Assembly (NCBI GenBank): GCA_033063855.1
Contig: CP093830.1
Span: 7,068,854-7,132,853, forward strand
DNA from: Smittia aterrima
Lineage: Eukaryota > Arthropoda > Insecta > Diptera > Chironomidae
DNA: 64,000 bases
Reading direction: 5' to 3'
Shown here: positions 49,601-61,171 of the stretch, one piece after another
How the letters are laid out: every line of letters begins with the position of its first letter
How positions within the stretch are numbered: the first letter of the stretch is position 1
Position numbers and translations under genes: made by a program
The notes under the pieces: generated by a model
What the model saw: only the letters and a program-made list of their open reading frames with translations
The model's database searches: none
What the model was told of the DNA's origin: nothing

Positions 49601-52600
49601 CATCCATCTTGAAGTTCTTGCCAAACTTCACTTTCAGTGAAACAGCGAAAACTAAAAGCAAAAGAAGAAAGAACATGAAAAACATTTTTGTCGCCACAGC
49701 CACGAAGCCAAGTTTTTATTTCCAATCGGGACATGAGGTTTCTGTGTCCACTGTTGCTTCTCAAGGATCCGACTATCGCATGAGAACGAGTTACCCGTCG
49801 TGCTTTAATGTTCAGCCACTCACGTTATTTAATGTCCTGCGGAGATCGTCGGTCGCTGTGCTTTCAAATGAACAACATCCATGGCCTTTTAATTATAACT
49901 AACCCCCTCTCTCTCTCTTCGTCATCAGCAACCCGAGTCATGATTATCAAGTTAATGTGAAAGCGAGTGACAAATTTTTCCATGCACATTAATTAATTAC
50001 ATAAAACTTTTGTGTTCACTCAATTTTACAAGCGTGCAAAAAGTTTAAAATCGAATCAATTTTTGGTCCAAAATTCAATTGCAATTCAATATCGTCGACG
50101 GGAGTTTTACATTGTCACTCGAAATCAATTTGAAAAAAGTTTTCATAATTATCACAAAATGAGCTGCGAGCCTCTGCAGGCTTGGGACGGAACGAAAACA
50201 GTTCTAATTGAAAATTGAATATGACCCGCGACGACCGCCCGAAACACAATCTCTCCCCCATATGAAAACAATTATCATAAATTAATTTTCCTCCCATAAA
50301 ATTCTGTTTTTTATGGCTCGTACCGACGACTAAATTGGATGCACATCGGTTGAAGCATCGGGCGACTTCAAATCGAAAATAAAAAACTTTATCAACACTT
50401 CATAATTGTATGAACAGAAATTTTCGGTGTTGGTTCGGTCATAAAAATGTTCAGTAATAATGTTGTGGATGCGGGAGGCGATGGCGATAAAGAAGAAGCT
50501 GGAATCATTAGTAAGAGTTGGTAAATTTTGTCATGTGGTAAGCGAGAAAGATTACGCTTGCGTAATTGACTCCCACTCGTCTAGCTTCGTTACAACACTG
50601 TCCAATGTTTCATTTCTTTTTTCTATGAAGCGCCTCGCGTCACCTTCAGCCGCAGCTTTCGATCATTTTTTATGACTTACGAGTTCTGTTAAAAGAAAAA
50701 TTGTAAACAGAAGTTTAAGAGTTTGATTTATGGCGTTTCATCTATCAGAGCTCTCTCGACGTCGCTTAATGAAGATTTCATTTTTCGGCCACTCGTTGAT
50801 ATAAAAAATCTAATTAATTAGTTTTCACATTCGAGTTAGTGTATCCGAGAGGAATTGTAAATAATTTTCACAAGCTTTCGCCTTTCTTTGTTGAAGTTAC
50901 GTGCTTCATGTTTATAACTCCGAGACTCAACACAATCCCAGCCACTTCACTTAGTGTTTTACCTAGAAAAAGAGAAAGAGAGAAAAGCAAGCGCTGTTTC
51001 CATATTTAAAAGTTCAAAAGACTGGGAAAAGTTTTATCGATTTAAGAGGGCGAGAAGCAGCGTGGAAAAGTGCAGAAAATTGCTGTTGCACAACTTTCGT
51101 TCAACGCTCTTGTGATGGCTTGGAGGTCTGTTGAAGTAATACACTTTTCACTTCATGATGATTATTAACCTTTTTATGTTCATCCCAGCGTGTACTTCGA
51201 GTGCATTGCATAATTTTTCTTGGAAAAGCTTCAAGGGGTCTTAACTCTCCCCGATAATTCGCATAAAAGTGTCGGGAGTTTGAAAACTCAACAACTCGCA
51301 AATGCTTTGATGAAAGTTTCATGATAAATCTGAAAGTTTCTCACTCTCTCCAGTTCCCAATTCGCAGTACACCCCTTCATTACTTAACTCATTTCCACGT
51401 GACTTGACTCCCTTGACAACGCCTTCCTAAAGCCTGTCATGAGTTGAGAGTGTAGAGCCATAACACACAAAGTTAGTTATTCCATTAAAAGCGATATAAT
51501 TTTTAATTGCATGTTAGAAAGATTATTCATAATTGAATAACGAGTTAAGCGCTTGTGAGTGCAGAGTGCAAAACTTTTCAAAAGCGCAAGGTAGGAAAAG
51601 CAAGTATCAAACAGGGTCGGAGGAGATTAAACATGTCTCGCTTCGTCCTGCATTATCACTTCGCGTAATTCTCTTGTTCGTCTCGGCACCGCAATGGAAG
51701 CGAGATGAACAATTTCCATCATCAAATTCACTCTCCGCCTCGCATAAAGTGATTAATACATCCCTGCTGAAAGATTAATTACGTAACGGTTTTAATGAGG
51801 TTATCACATTTCCCCATGTTAAGCAAGGGAGAGAAAAAAATGTAAGCACAGGAAAATCTAATTTACATCATAAACTGTACTCAACCTCATTCACCCGATT
51901 TAAACACATTTGACTTTGGAAATCAACCTCCTACAGGAGAAAACTTTTCTACGTCTTCGATGAAAAATTAACAGCAAACACGACACGATTATCAGCCGAG
52001 TGACATCAAATGCGAGCAGACGTGCAGTTTATGAGTCAAGTTTGTGAACGCTTAAATGTGGAGCATAATTACAAAGCTCCCCTCTCGTGCAGTGCCATCG
52101 GCTTATTAATCATCACTTTTATAACCGACGGTCCTTTCCGCAGCAATTACCTTCGGTTGAATTTTTAATCAAAAAATGTTGACAGGTGCTTTTTATTCCA
52201 TTAGCAATTTTGCATTTTCTTTTCCTCGAAAAGGAAAATTTAGTTTTCCTTTCGCTACTCGCCGCTTTTCAACATTTTGGCAGTGCGAATAAAAATTTCT
52301 CCTTTGAATAATCAACTTTCGCGCAATCGTAGACGAGTATCTTCGAATAGCGAATTCCAAGGGAAATTCCTGGATATCGTTGACTGTTATCAAGGGATGA
52401 AGACTCATCGTAAAGAACGAACAGCTCAGGGCCGAACATGTAACGAACAGAAATCCGAAACGAAGCGAGAATCAACTGGTGAAATTTTCGAAAACTCATT
52501 CTCGTTCATTCCTGTTTCGATTTCTTCTTTTCAGTTTCATGAAAACATTTGTCGTTGTCGGTCGACGAGTTGCGTTTTGCGTTTCAATTCGGTTCGGGTT

Positions 52601-55549
52601 AAAGTTGTCTCGTACATTTCTCACACATTTCACTCTGTGGAGTTGCTTAATGTTTCACGAGTGAGAGATTTATGGAATTATTTGAGTCTCCGAGATTAAC
52701 GTCGAGAACAGATCAAGAACAGATCAAGGAATATCTTTCAAGTTCATCTGATAAAAATCTTGAGGAAATTTCAAGTTCATCGAAAGGTTTCGCTATAAAC
52801 TGCGGAGAAGATTCATCGCAAAAAGCGAACATAAAACAACAAAGTTAAGAACAATTTGATGAGAAGAAAAAAATAAGCGAAAGCCAATAAGCTAACATAG
52901 CAAACTTTTCCCAAAGAGAGAGAGAAGGCAAAAAAATATTAGAAATTCATCTCACTTGTGGATGAAAGTGATCAATCGATGAATAAATGTCTTGAATGTG
53001 ATGTAAGAGGAAATAAACTCAGAATTTGATACATCGAGAAAGTGTGTGGCAACATCGGTTGGAATCATCAAAAAATAACAAGCATAAAAATTCATAAACT
53101 TTTTCCTTAGCTTCGGATGTCGAAGCGGCGCGTAAAAATATTTTGATATATTCGTTCGATGTTTATAAATTCAACATATTACGCGTATAATAAAACTGAT
53201 ATGAGGAAAATGTTTCCCGGTGGTTCATGAGGAACAAAAAGAAGAAGAGTTGATAAAAACAAAGAGAAGATTTCTTTCTTACGCAATCTGCTTTCCAGCA
53301 AAAGTACTGGAAGCGAAATAACGATAAATTTTTGTGTGTTGTGAAAAATTTGTGCAAGCTTCGAGCAAAAATAACACGAGAGAAAGGGGGAAGACGTATT
53401 TGTGTCGCGATAAAGAGATGGAAAATTGGAGCTTCTTCCGTTTGTCTGCTGATTTTGAAAGCGTTTCTCCTTCATCCAGACACAACGAGACATTAAATTT
53501 GTACTGCCTGCCACACAAAAATAAAGCTCCGGCAGGAAAAAAGGGCAAAGCATCTAACAGAGACAGCAAAAAAAGTTTCTCCACCGAGAATATCTCCACG
53601 GAACTTTAAACGAGATAAAAAAGAGTCTGCTCTGACTGCTCTATAATTATACAGAAGCTCTGAGCCTTTTCATTTTCGGATGTATTTGGCGTAAAGAAAC
53701 AGGCAGTGAAGGAACATTTTTATTCGGTGAAGAGGGTAGCGGATAGAAAGGAGAATAAATAAATGTTCGACAGGCGAGAAGCAGCAGAAGAAATTTGGTG
53801 AAGCTCTCAACTATAATAAAATATAAAAGTCCCTCCTCGCGCTGAAGCTCTGGTGGTGGCTCCTGAACTGAAATAAAAAACGAAGAATGCGAGAATAAGC
53901 AAACCGTGTTTTCTAATCACGATTTAATCAAATTGAATTTTGTGCTTTGCGTTTGTTTGTTAAAAGATTTTCTCGCGGCTCTCCCACCCGCCAACTTTTA
54001 ATTGTGAATTGAGGAAAAGTCGAGGCGCGAACAGCGAACGAATAATTTATTTGCAAAGTACACGAGGCATTTTCATTTAGATAATAAAGCACAAGCACAT
54101 TCTTCCCTTTCTTCAGCTGTGTTACGGGCATTAAGACTTTCTCTCGCCTCTCAAAGGAATACACAAGTTTCCCATCAACCCGACGCCTCATCACGTCACT
54201 TTTATCGGCCCGAAGTGGCTTTCGAAGTTGGATCCTCGACAACAGAGAAATTTATCGCCGTTCGCTTCTCTCCGTGAAATTTAATCGAAAAACATCACTT
54301 CATCAACACTGTTGAGAAATTAAAGAAATATTCTACTCTGAACGAGCGAAATAAATTTATTTGTGTTGTGAAAAATTGGAGGAACGAGCGTGAAATATTT
54401 CCGCGCTTAAAGAGTGGAATTTATTGTGTTAAAAATTAAAACGCGCCTCACCAAGTGAGAAAGAAAAACAGCCAAACTACACCCCAGTTGCAAAAATATA
54501 TTGTTTTTGAGGCAACGTAAAGTGGGAAAAAGCAAAGCGGAACTTTGAGGAGAAAAAAGGTTAGTGGAGAATTATCAAAACAAGGAAACTTTTTATGTTC
54601 CTTCCTTCACTCGACGCTCGATTGTTTATTTTTCTGCTTCTTGTTGAACGTGAAAACAACAAATTCTTTTTTTTCGGGTGAGAATTCTTCGTTGTATCGG
54701 AAAAGAGAGAGAGAAAGGGTGAAAATAATTTTTATTTCCCCAGAAAAACCAACGAACGTTGGAATATTCAGAAATTATTTCATTTGTTGGTTTTCAACAT
54801 AATTTTCTCTCTATCATCGTTTACTGGCAGGCGCTGGCCTCAGCAAATCATATTCTGAGGGTTCTAACAAACAAGGGAAAGTTTGAGGCTTGAAAAATTG
54901 GCTTCCCTTACTCTCCCATCATTCGCTGTGGCAGAGATAGAGTACCCCTTGCGCTGTTTGTTGCTGTCATGGGCATCCATCCACTCGCTAAAACGTCGAT
55001 TTGTTTCGTTGAAATTCTCGGGCTTTTGAAAAATGAGCAAATAACAGGAAATAATTTAATTTGTTACAATGAAGGAATTTTCGCTTCGCGATAATTTATA
55101 AATTGACAACTAAGGTGACCTGGAAGTAGATGAGTGAGAAATTGGTTGGTGGCAAAGAACGACGAGACAGTGAAAGAGTTTGAATCGCTTAACGTGAAAA
55201 CCTAGCCACCCTGATAACGTTTCCCTTCAAAATTCAGTCTCAAGCCTTCGAGAATCATTCGATAAATAGGAATCAACAATAAACTTGAAAAATCGATTTT
55301 TAAACAAGAGAGAGAGTGAGCGATAGGCCGACAATTTCGAGCGGCGCGTGGGTTCGCGAGTGAGTGAAGAATCTCGTGGAAATGGTGAACCGATAATGAG
55401 AAAAATATTTTGCTTTTCTTTTTCGTATATTTTAGCAGCGAAAAAAAAATATTTCTTCGATATTTTCTCGATTTAAGTGCCTAGAAGGCAGCCGAACGAA
55501 CCGCGCGTCGCTGGTGAAAACTCTGGTTTCCTCTTGTAATTGGAGAGTG

Positions 55550-55943
55550 ATGCTTAGTGGAAAGGAGCGAGCTAACAAAGCCAATGAGAATAAAAAAAAT
55601 ACGGTCGAAAATAATGAGATTGTTAAATCTGAGGAAAGAAAAGCAGCAAAAATTCTTTTGAGAGAAAAGATCAATGACGAGTTTTTCTTTTACCTCGTAA
55701 TTGACAAGTGACGGCTTGGAAAAAGTTTCTTCCGATGTCGACGATAACGAAGTTTCAACTTTAAAGCGAATTTCAAGAGAAAAAGGTTGGAGACACTCTG
55801 CCAACTCGAAGATCTTAAGCAGAACGAAATCTCAAGCAACGTCTCAGAAATGTTTTTCTTTTGGTCGCTTTAGTCGATTCAACTTCAGGTCGCCGGAGCA
55901 GACTTTATTTATTGAAGAAATTCTTTTGTTCGACATTAAGTAA
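55550..55943 (+). CDS. Weak candidate: two consecutive ORFs, second in the +1 frame
   Basis: An ATG ORF at 55550-55711 (MLSGKERANKANENKKN...) encodes a Lys/Glu/Asn-rich hydrophilic peptide of 53 residues. It overlaps by 11 bases an ORF in the +1 frame (55701-55943) that has no ATG but reads as a polar, protein-like sequence (SDGLEKVSSDVDDNEVSTL...). Together they would give about 130 residues if joined by splicing or a frameshift. No clear intron was found between them. A GC-rich, GA-repeat-containing stretch at 55308-55375 with a possible GTGAGT donor lies upstream. No family is recognised, so this may be chance. Confidence 0.15.
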
Positions 55944-57730
55944 CTTTCTGCTTTCCTTCCCCTTTTCACTCGAGCCATTACCGTAAAATGTTGTGACACA
56001 GTGATTTCACTTCCGATCGATGAACGAAGAAAGGAAACTTCATAGTGTGTTGCTGTCGAGTAATTTTTCACTTGATAGGCTTTAAATTTTCCACAAGTTG
56101 CCTCTTGTCTCCGTCACCTTCATTCCCTTCGAAGCATTTCTTTTCCATCGTACGAACGATGCTTAAGGATGTTTAAAGTCTTATCGATAGAACGCCGCAT
56201 CATCGCACCCATGACTCTTGTATTTTTCGCTTCGAAAATCTAGAGAAAAGAAGAAAACATCGCTCTATGATGTGGTGTCGATGCGGTTAATGGGAAAAAA
56301 ATGGGAGTGACGAGGCTGTCGAGAGACTTTCGAGAGCAAACACGAAAGGGTTGATTATTATTTTCATATTTCAAGCCGCAACGATGCTTTTCAGCTACAG
56401 CAGTTCTCACTCGAGATGCGAGGACTTTCAACTCGAAATATATTATTTTAAGGTTCGATGTTTGTGTTTTCTTTTGAGAAATGATGGGACGCCGCTTGAA
56501 TGTGGAAGAAAGCCTCTAAAGAAAATATTTGCTGAGAATGCTCGCATAAAAAGCCTTATTCCGATAAGTTCAGTGAGTGACGGTGAAATGCTCGACTCTC
56601 TTTTGACGTTTTGCTATTGGACGGATTTAAAATATTTGCATATTTTCCTTCTCATCGCCTCTCAACCTTCTTCCCTCTTCATACACGGCAGTCGACTCGA
56701 TAAGCTTCCATTTGTATGCCATTCGTTGTATGCGAATCCATTGAATATGTTACTCTGACGTCGATAGGTTTCAGCTTTTCGCTTTTTGCGGTTTCTCGAT
56801 ATTTAAATGCTTTCCCCCTTTTTACTCTTTTTTTTCTTTTTTTATTTTCGTCCTTCGTGCATCGATTGCGAGTTATTGAGATGGCAAAACGGCAAATTTC
56901 ACTTGTTAATCTTATTTTTATTGAAAAATTTATTAAATTGTGGGGACTGCATAGATAGAGCTAATCCAAAGCGAAAACATTCCATTATTCTCGATGAAAC
57001 CTGACTCCGCTGACGTCGGTTCTAAGCTTAATTGATCTAAGGCTTTCTTTTGTTTATATTGCAACACTGGAATGTGTTTTTCTTTATCGCTTGTGGAGAG
57101 TCGACAAGTCGAGAAAATGGGAAAATTTCTTTTCAAGCCGCCCCATGCACGATGAAAGCAAAATATATAAATTTATGATTTTGTAGGTCAAGAGGTTTGC
57201 GTGTTTCTGTAGCTTTACTCTGCTTCTCTCGGCTTTTTGCTGTATAATCTGACCATTAGTCAGGGACGAAAGGAATTCCAAAGGCTGGCGATTGAGTGCC
57301 TGAAAGCAATTTTATAGCCCGGAATTCATTTGATTTTGCTTTTCGATTGGAACGGCGAAAGAGGTTGCAACGGTCATGAAAACTGATTGCAAAGAAAAGT
57401 TTCTAATTCTCGACGACATTTTAAAGTCGAAGGAGAAGAGACACTTCCAACACCTGGACCAGGGAGACGACGAATCAGAAGAAAACTCGTTTAATGCAGG
57501 AAATTGTTTAAAATTTTAAATTCATTTGCGTAGGCGAAGGGCGGAAAGGTAAAAGTTTAAAATTGAATAAATTTAAATAGGAATCTTTCTGAGCTTCAAG
57601 CTTCCAGGCTACTCACCCGCGCTCACTGCTGCTTGTCGTGCAGTCGCTGCAACGTGAATTTCCCATCCGCCTTGGTCATCGCTTGACATTTCGCAAGAGT
57701 TTTTAAGAATTTCGTTCCGATTTCAACTGA

Positions 57731-57766
57731 ATTTGCACTTGAACAGAAATTTGCACTTGAAGATAA
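57731..57766. repeat. 18-bp imperfect tandem duplication
   Basis: ATTTGCACTTGAACAGAA is followed directly by ATTTGCACTTGAAGATAA; the first 13 bases are identical in the two copies. Confidence 0.85.
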
Positions 57767-59407
57767 ATTTTGCGTATTTAAATTAGTTCGGAGACAGAAG
57801 TTAATTGAATTCCATTAGAGGAATTAAAAGTTTCTTTCATTAAATTAAGAATTCGTCGAGAGTTGGTGCACTCCATAAAAAGTATCATTGAATTTCTAGC
57901 CGTTTTGTCTGTTCGTGACGAGCTTTTAGAAGTTTCCTCAACCAGTTTCAATGAAACTTCATCTTTTCACCTTCACGAAAATTGCCAACTGAATCACTTT
58001 ATTACAGATTTTAAATTTCCCAGCATATCGCCAAAGTTCAAAGAAGAAGAAGAATTAAATTAATTTATTCAGGATATATTAAAGGAATTAATTAAAATTA
58101 TAGTTCGAGCCAAAGAACCCGCAAAAATTTATTTGCCCATAATCCTTTGATATGCCAAACGAGAAAAAGTTTTAACAGAAACATTCCGACCAACGAAAAG
58201 GGTTTATTAGGATTAAATAAAATTCATAAAATTCCATATTTCGATATTGTAAAAATGTTTGAAGAGAAATTTTTTCACATCTCTCAAGTTCAGAAGACAG
58301 AGAGACTCTGTAGATGCTACGGAAAAGTTTTCCTTGTGGATAAAGTCAATCCGTGTCTGAAAAGTGACAAGCCAAAAACAAGTGAACAATGATGAAGATA
58401 AGAGCGAAGCAAGCGTCTGCCGGAAAAGCGGAGCAAGTAAAGCACTTCGTGGAAATCGATAAGAAGTGTTGAAATATCAAGACAACTCAAAGAAAAGAAA
58501 AGCATTTTTCTCGCTGAATAAATTTGTTCATAAATCTGCTGGAGGAAAATGCAATTAATTATTTTTCACCGAAACTGCTTTAGCTCTCCTCCTCACTCAT
58601 CCGGACGTAAGCAGAATGAAATAATATCTCCTCAAGATGGTTATTAAAAACGATGAAATTACGTAACAGTTGAATACATAAAACACAAAACTCTTCTTCT
58701 CCCCTTTAAATCGAGTTTCAAGATGAACGGAAAAGAGATAGCACGGAGCAAGCAGCTCAACAGAAAGCAACACAAAATCCCATCACACATTCAGCCACCG
58801 ACATATACATTCGATTCCCCGAGCGAGGAAAAATTTTGATGCTGAGGCGAAGGCGAAAAAGAAAATGAGAAAATGAAAAGAAAAGAAAAAGTTGTGGAAA
58901 AAAATGAATCAGCAAAAGAATGAAGAAAATTTCAATTGCAAAAAATGAAATTAAAAAAGTCATTATTTTCAGTTCCTCCGTTGAGAATGCCAAAGTTTTC
59001 ATGTTTCATTGAAGCGTTCAACGAACAAGAGCGAGCGTTATCGAGCAAGAACTTGAAAAGAATTGAAAAATAATTTCATCAATTGATTTTCCTGAAGGAT
59101 TTTGACAAAAAAAAGTTAAATTCGATATTTTTCACTTTCATGTGAGATTTAATTTGGGAGAACTTTAGATGTTACGTCACGTTGATTGAAATAGCGACGC
59201 AATCTAAATTGTGAAGCCCATCTTGCGAGGGATCGCTCATGTTTCGAACAGTCAATATCATTATGAATCCAGTTCAACTTGAAATTACACTTCGACGGGT
59301 CAATAACAAAGTTATAGGCTACGGTTCGATTTTGATGAAAGGACTCATCTTAGCTCGTCGGAAGGGATAAGACCAAGATCTTCTAAAACTTTCTGAAAAT
59401 TGATTTT

Positions 59408-59426
59408 ACTGATTTTTAAAATCAGT
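59408..59426. repeat. Perfect 9-bp inverted repeat, 1-bp spacer
   Basis: ACTGATTTT-T-AAAATCAGT. A further AAAATCAGTTT occurs about 55 bp downstream, near 59474. It could be a dimer binding site or a small hairpin. Confidence 0.85.
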
Positions 59427-61148
59427 TTTTAAAATTAAGTGTACGAGTAGATGTGATTTTGTGAAAATATTTCAAAATCAGTTTATGAAAAATCCTTTCA
59501 CACTAACCAATTCCTTCCTCACATTTGCGAAAGTCTGATTTCGCCCTCAAAAATGCTCTTGATTGTGCAAGGAGCGAAAGTGAAAATCGATTATCTTCAG
59601 TAAAGAATTTCAAGGGGAAATTGGCAATTTGTGAACCCTTGAAAGATCTTAAACTCTCAGAGAGCCTTTTCCCTTTATCGCCCTCGCTCTTAACGCCCGA
59701 AAAAGAAGCGTTTTATTGAATTTTTATTTTATTTTCCATTAAAATCCATTTATTTCACTCGACAAAAAATGTCAGGAATTTATCATGAAAAACTTTGCTG
59801 CGAGAGAATTCTCACAAGAAAACTCTCATAAATAACTCTTTCCTGACCGAAACTTTCTTTTTTATTGCTGCTTAACCAATTGTTGATGAAAAACAAAGCG
59901 ACATGAAAATGGTTCCTAGGGCAAGCATCTCTGTTCTGCGAATTCTTCCAGTTGAGTTAAAGTCCACTTTAAGAAATAGTCGAATCTGCCCTCAGCAGGT
60001 TGGAGAATTCTGCGAAATGAAGAAGTTTCGCTAGAAGATAAAAAAAAGGCAAAAATTATTCTTCTCATCTCCTTATGATTTATTAATTAATCTTGGAGCA
60101 TCTTTTTTTCAACATCTTTCTTGCTGTTGTTTCGACGCTGCTTCATTGCTTCGCCATTCAGGTTTTTCTTAGTAAGCATCAGCCAGATTGCGTACAAGGG
60201 TTAACTTCTTTTCTTTGCCCTTTCATTGTTTCCCGAGGATCCGTTCTCATGTCAAATTGTTTTCCATTTTTCTTTCGCTGAAAGGTTTTTTTTCTAAGCC
60301 GGTTGTTGAGGTTCTTGATTGCCCAGAGCTCTCGACGAAGAAGAAGAGGAATTGAATGCAAAAAGATGTGATGAAACGAGGCAGGAAATTAATTTTTCTC
60401 TTCTTCTTCCCGACCCAATCTCAACCACACGTCCACGGCGGAGGAAAACTTCCAACCAGATGACTTTTCCATGTATGTGACTCGTTCATCTGCAGCTCAC
60501 TAAATGATGACATAAATCACATCATCGCTGCATCCAAGGGAAAGATATTTTTCTGCCTTATTCCAACTTTTACGAGATTTTTCCTCTCCATCTCTATCCG
60601 GTCGATGTGCAACACATTTTTCCAACCAACATCTGTTGCATTCACTTTTTATTCGTACGCCAATTCGTTCTTCCTACAATGATGATCGCCGCCACATGGT
60701 GCTGTTTGATGTTTTAATTGAACTTTCATTTCGTGTATCAATTTTCAACACCCTTTTCACACTCTGCCATAGCTCCCGATGTTGGAATCAGTATGGAAAT
60801 TGAATTCATTTCAATTACAGCCTCAGTGGAATCCGTTTCGAGAGGGAGACAAAAAAAGTGAATGAAATTGCGAGCTCTCTGTTAAATTTTGAATGAGAAC
60901 TTTTATTATCAATTGGCTTCTGATTGCAGAGCAATTATTCTATCAATGCGTTCGGTTGAACGTGACAAAACGCACCAATTCTGCTCACATCTGAATTTTA
61001 AATCACAGATATTCAATTTCTAACCGACTATCAAGATAATGTGGCGGAAGCCAATTATCTAATTAAAGTGCATTTGATTTGATTTATTGAGAATATTAAT
61101 TGACAAAACATTCCTATCAAGTGCACTAAAGAGAATCTGACGTCAAAG

Positions 61149-61171
61149 CAATGTTGACATTGTCAACATTG
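61149..61171. repeat. Perfect 10-bp inverted repeat, 3-bp spacer
   Basis: CAATGTTGAC-ATT-GTCAACATTG. The outer CGTCAA (61141-61146) and TTGACG (61169-61174) extend the dyad imperfectly. The core contains TGACA and TGTCA half-sites, as preferred by TALE-class homeodomain proteins (homothorax/TGIF group). Binding is only a suggestion. Confidence 0.9.

Noticed and set aside
49537..49902. 121-codon plus-strand ORF
   Set aside because: No domain or consistent architecture; judged chance in AT-rich DNA.
52277..52699. 140-codon plus-strand ORF
   Set aside because: No recognisable domain, overlapping ORFs in other frames and on the other strand, and no exon signals.
56351..56758. 135-codon plus-strand ORF
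   Set aside because: Composition looks random (Phe/Leu/Ser/Cys mix) with no domain or splice context.
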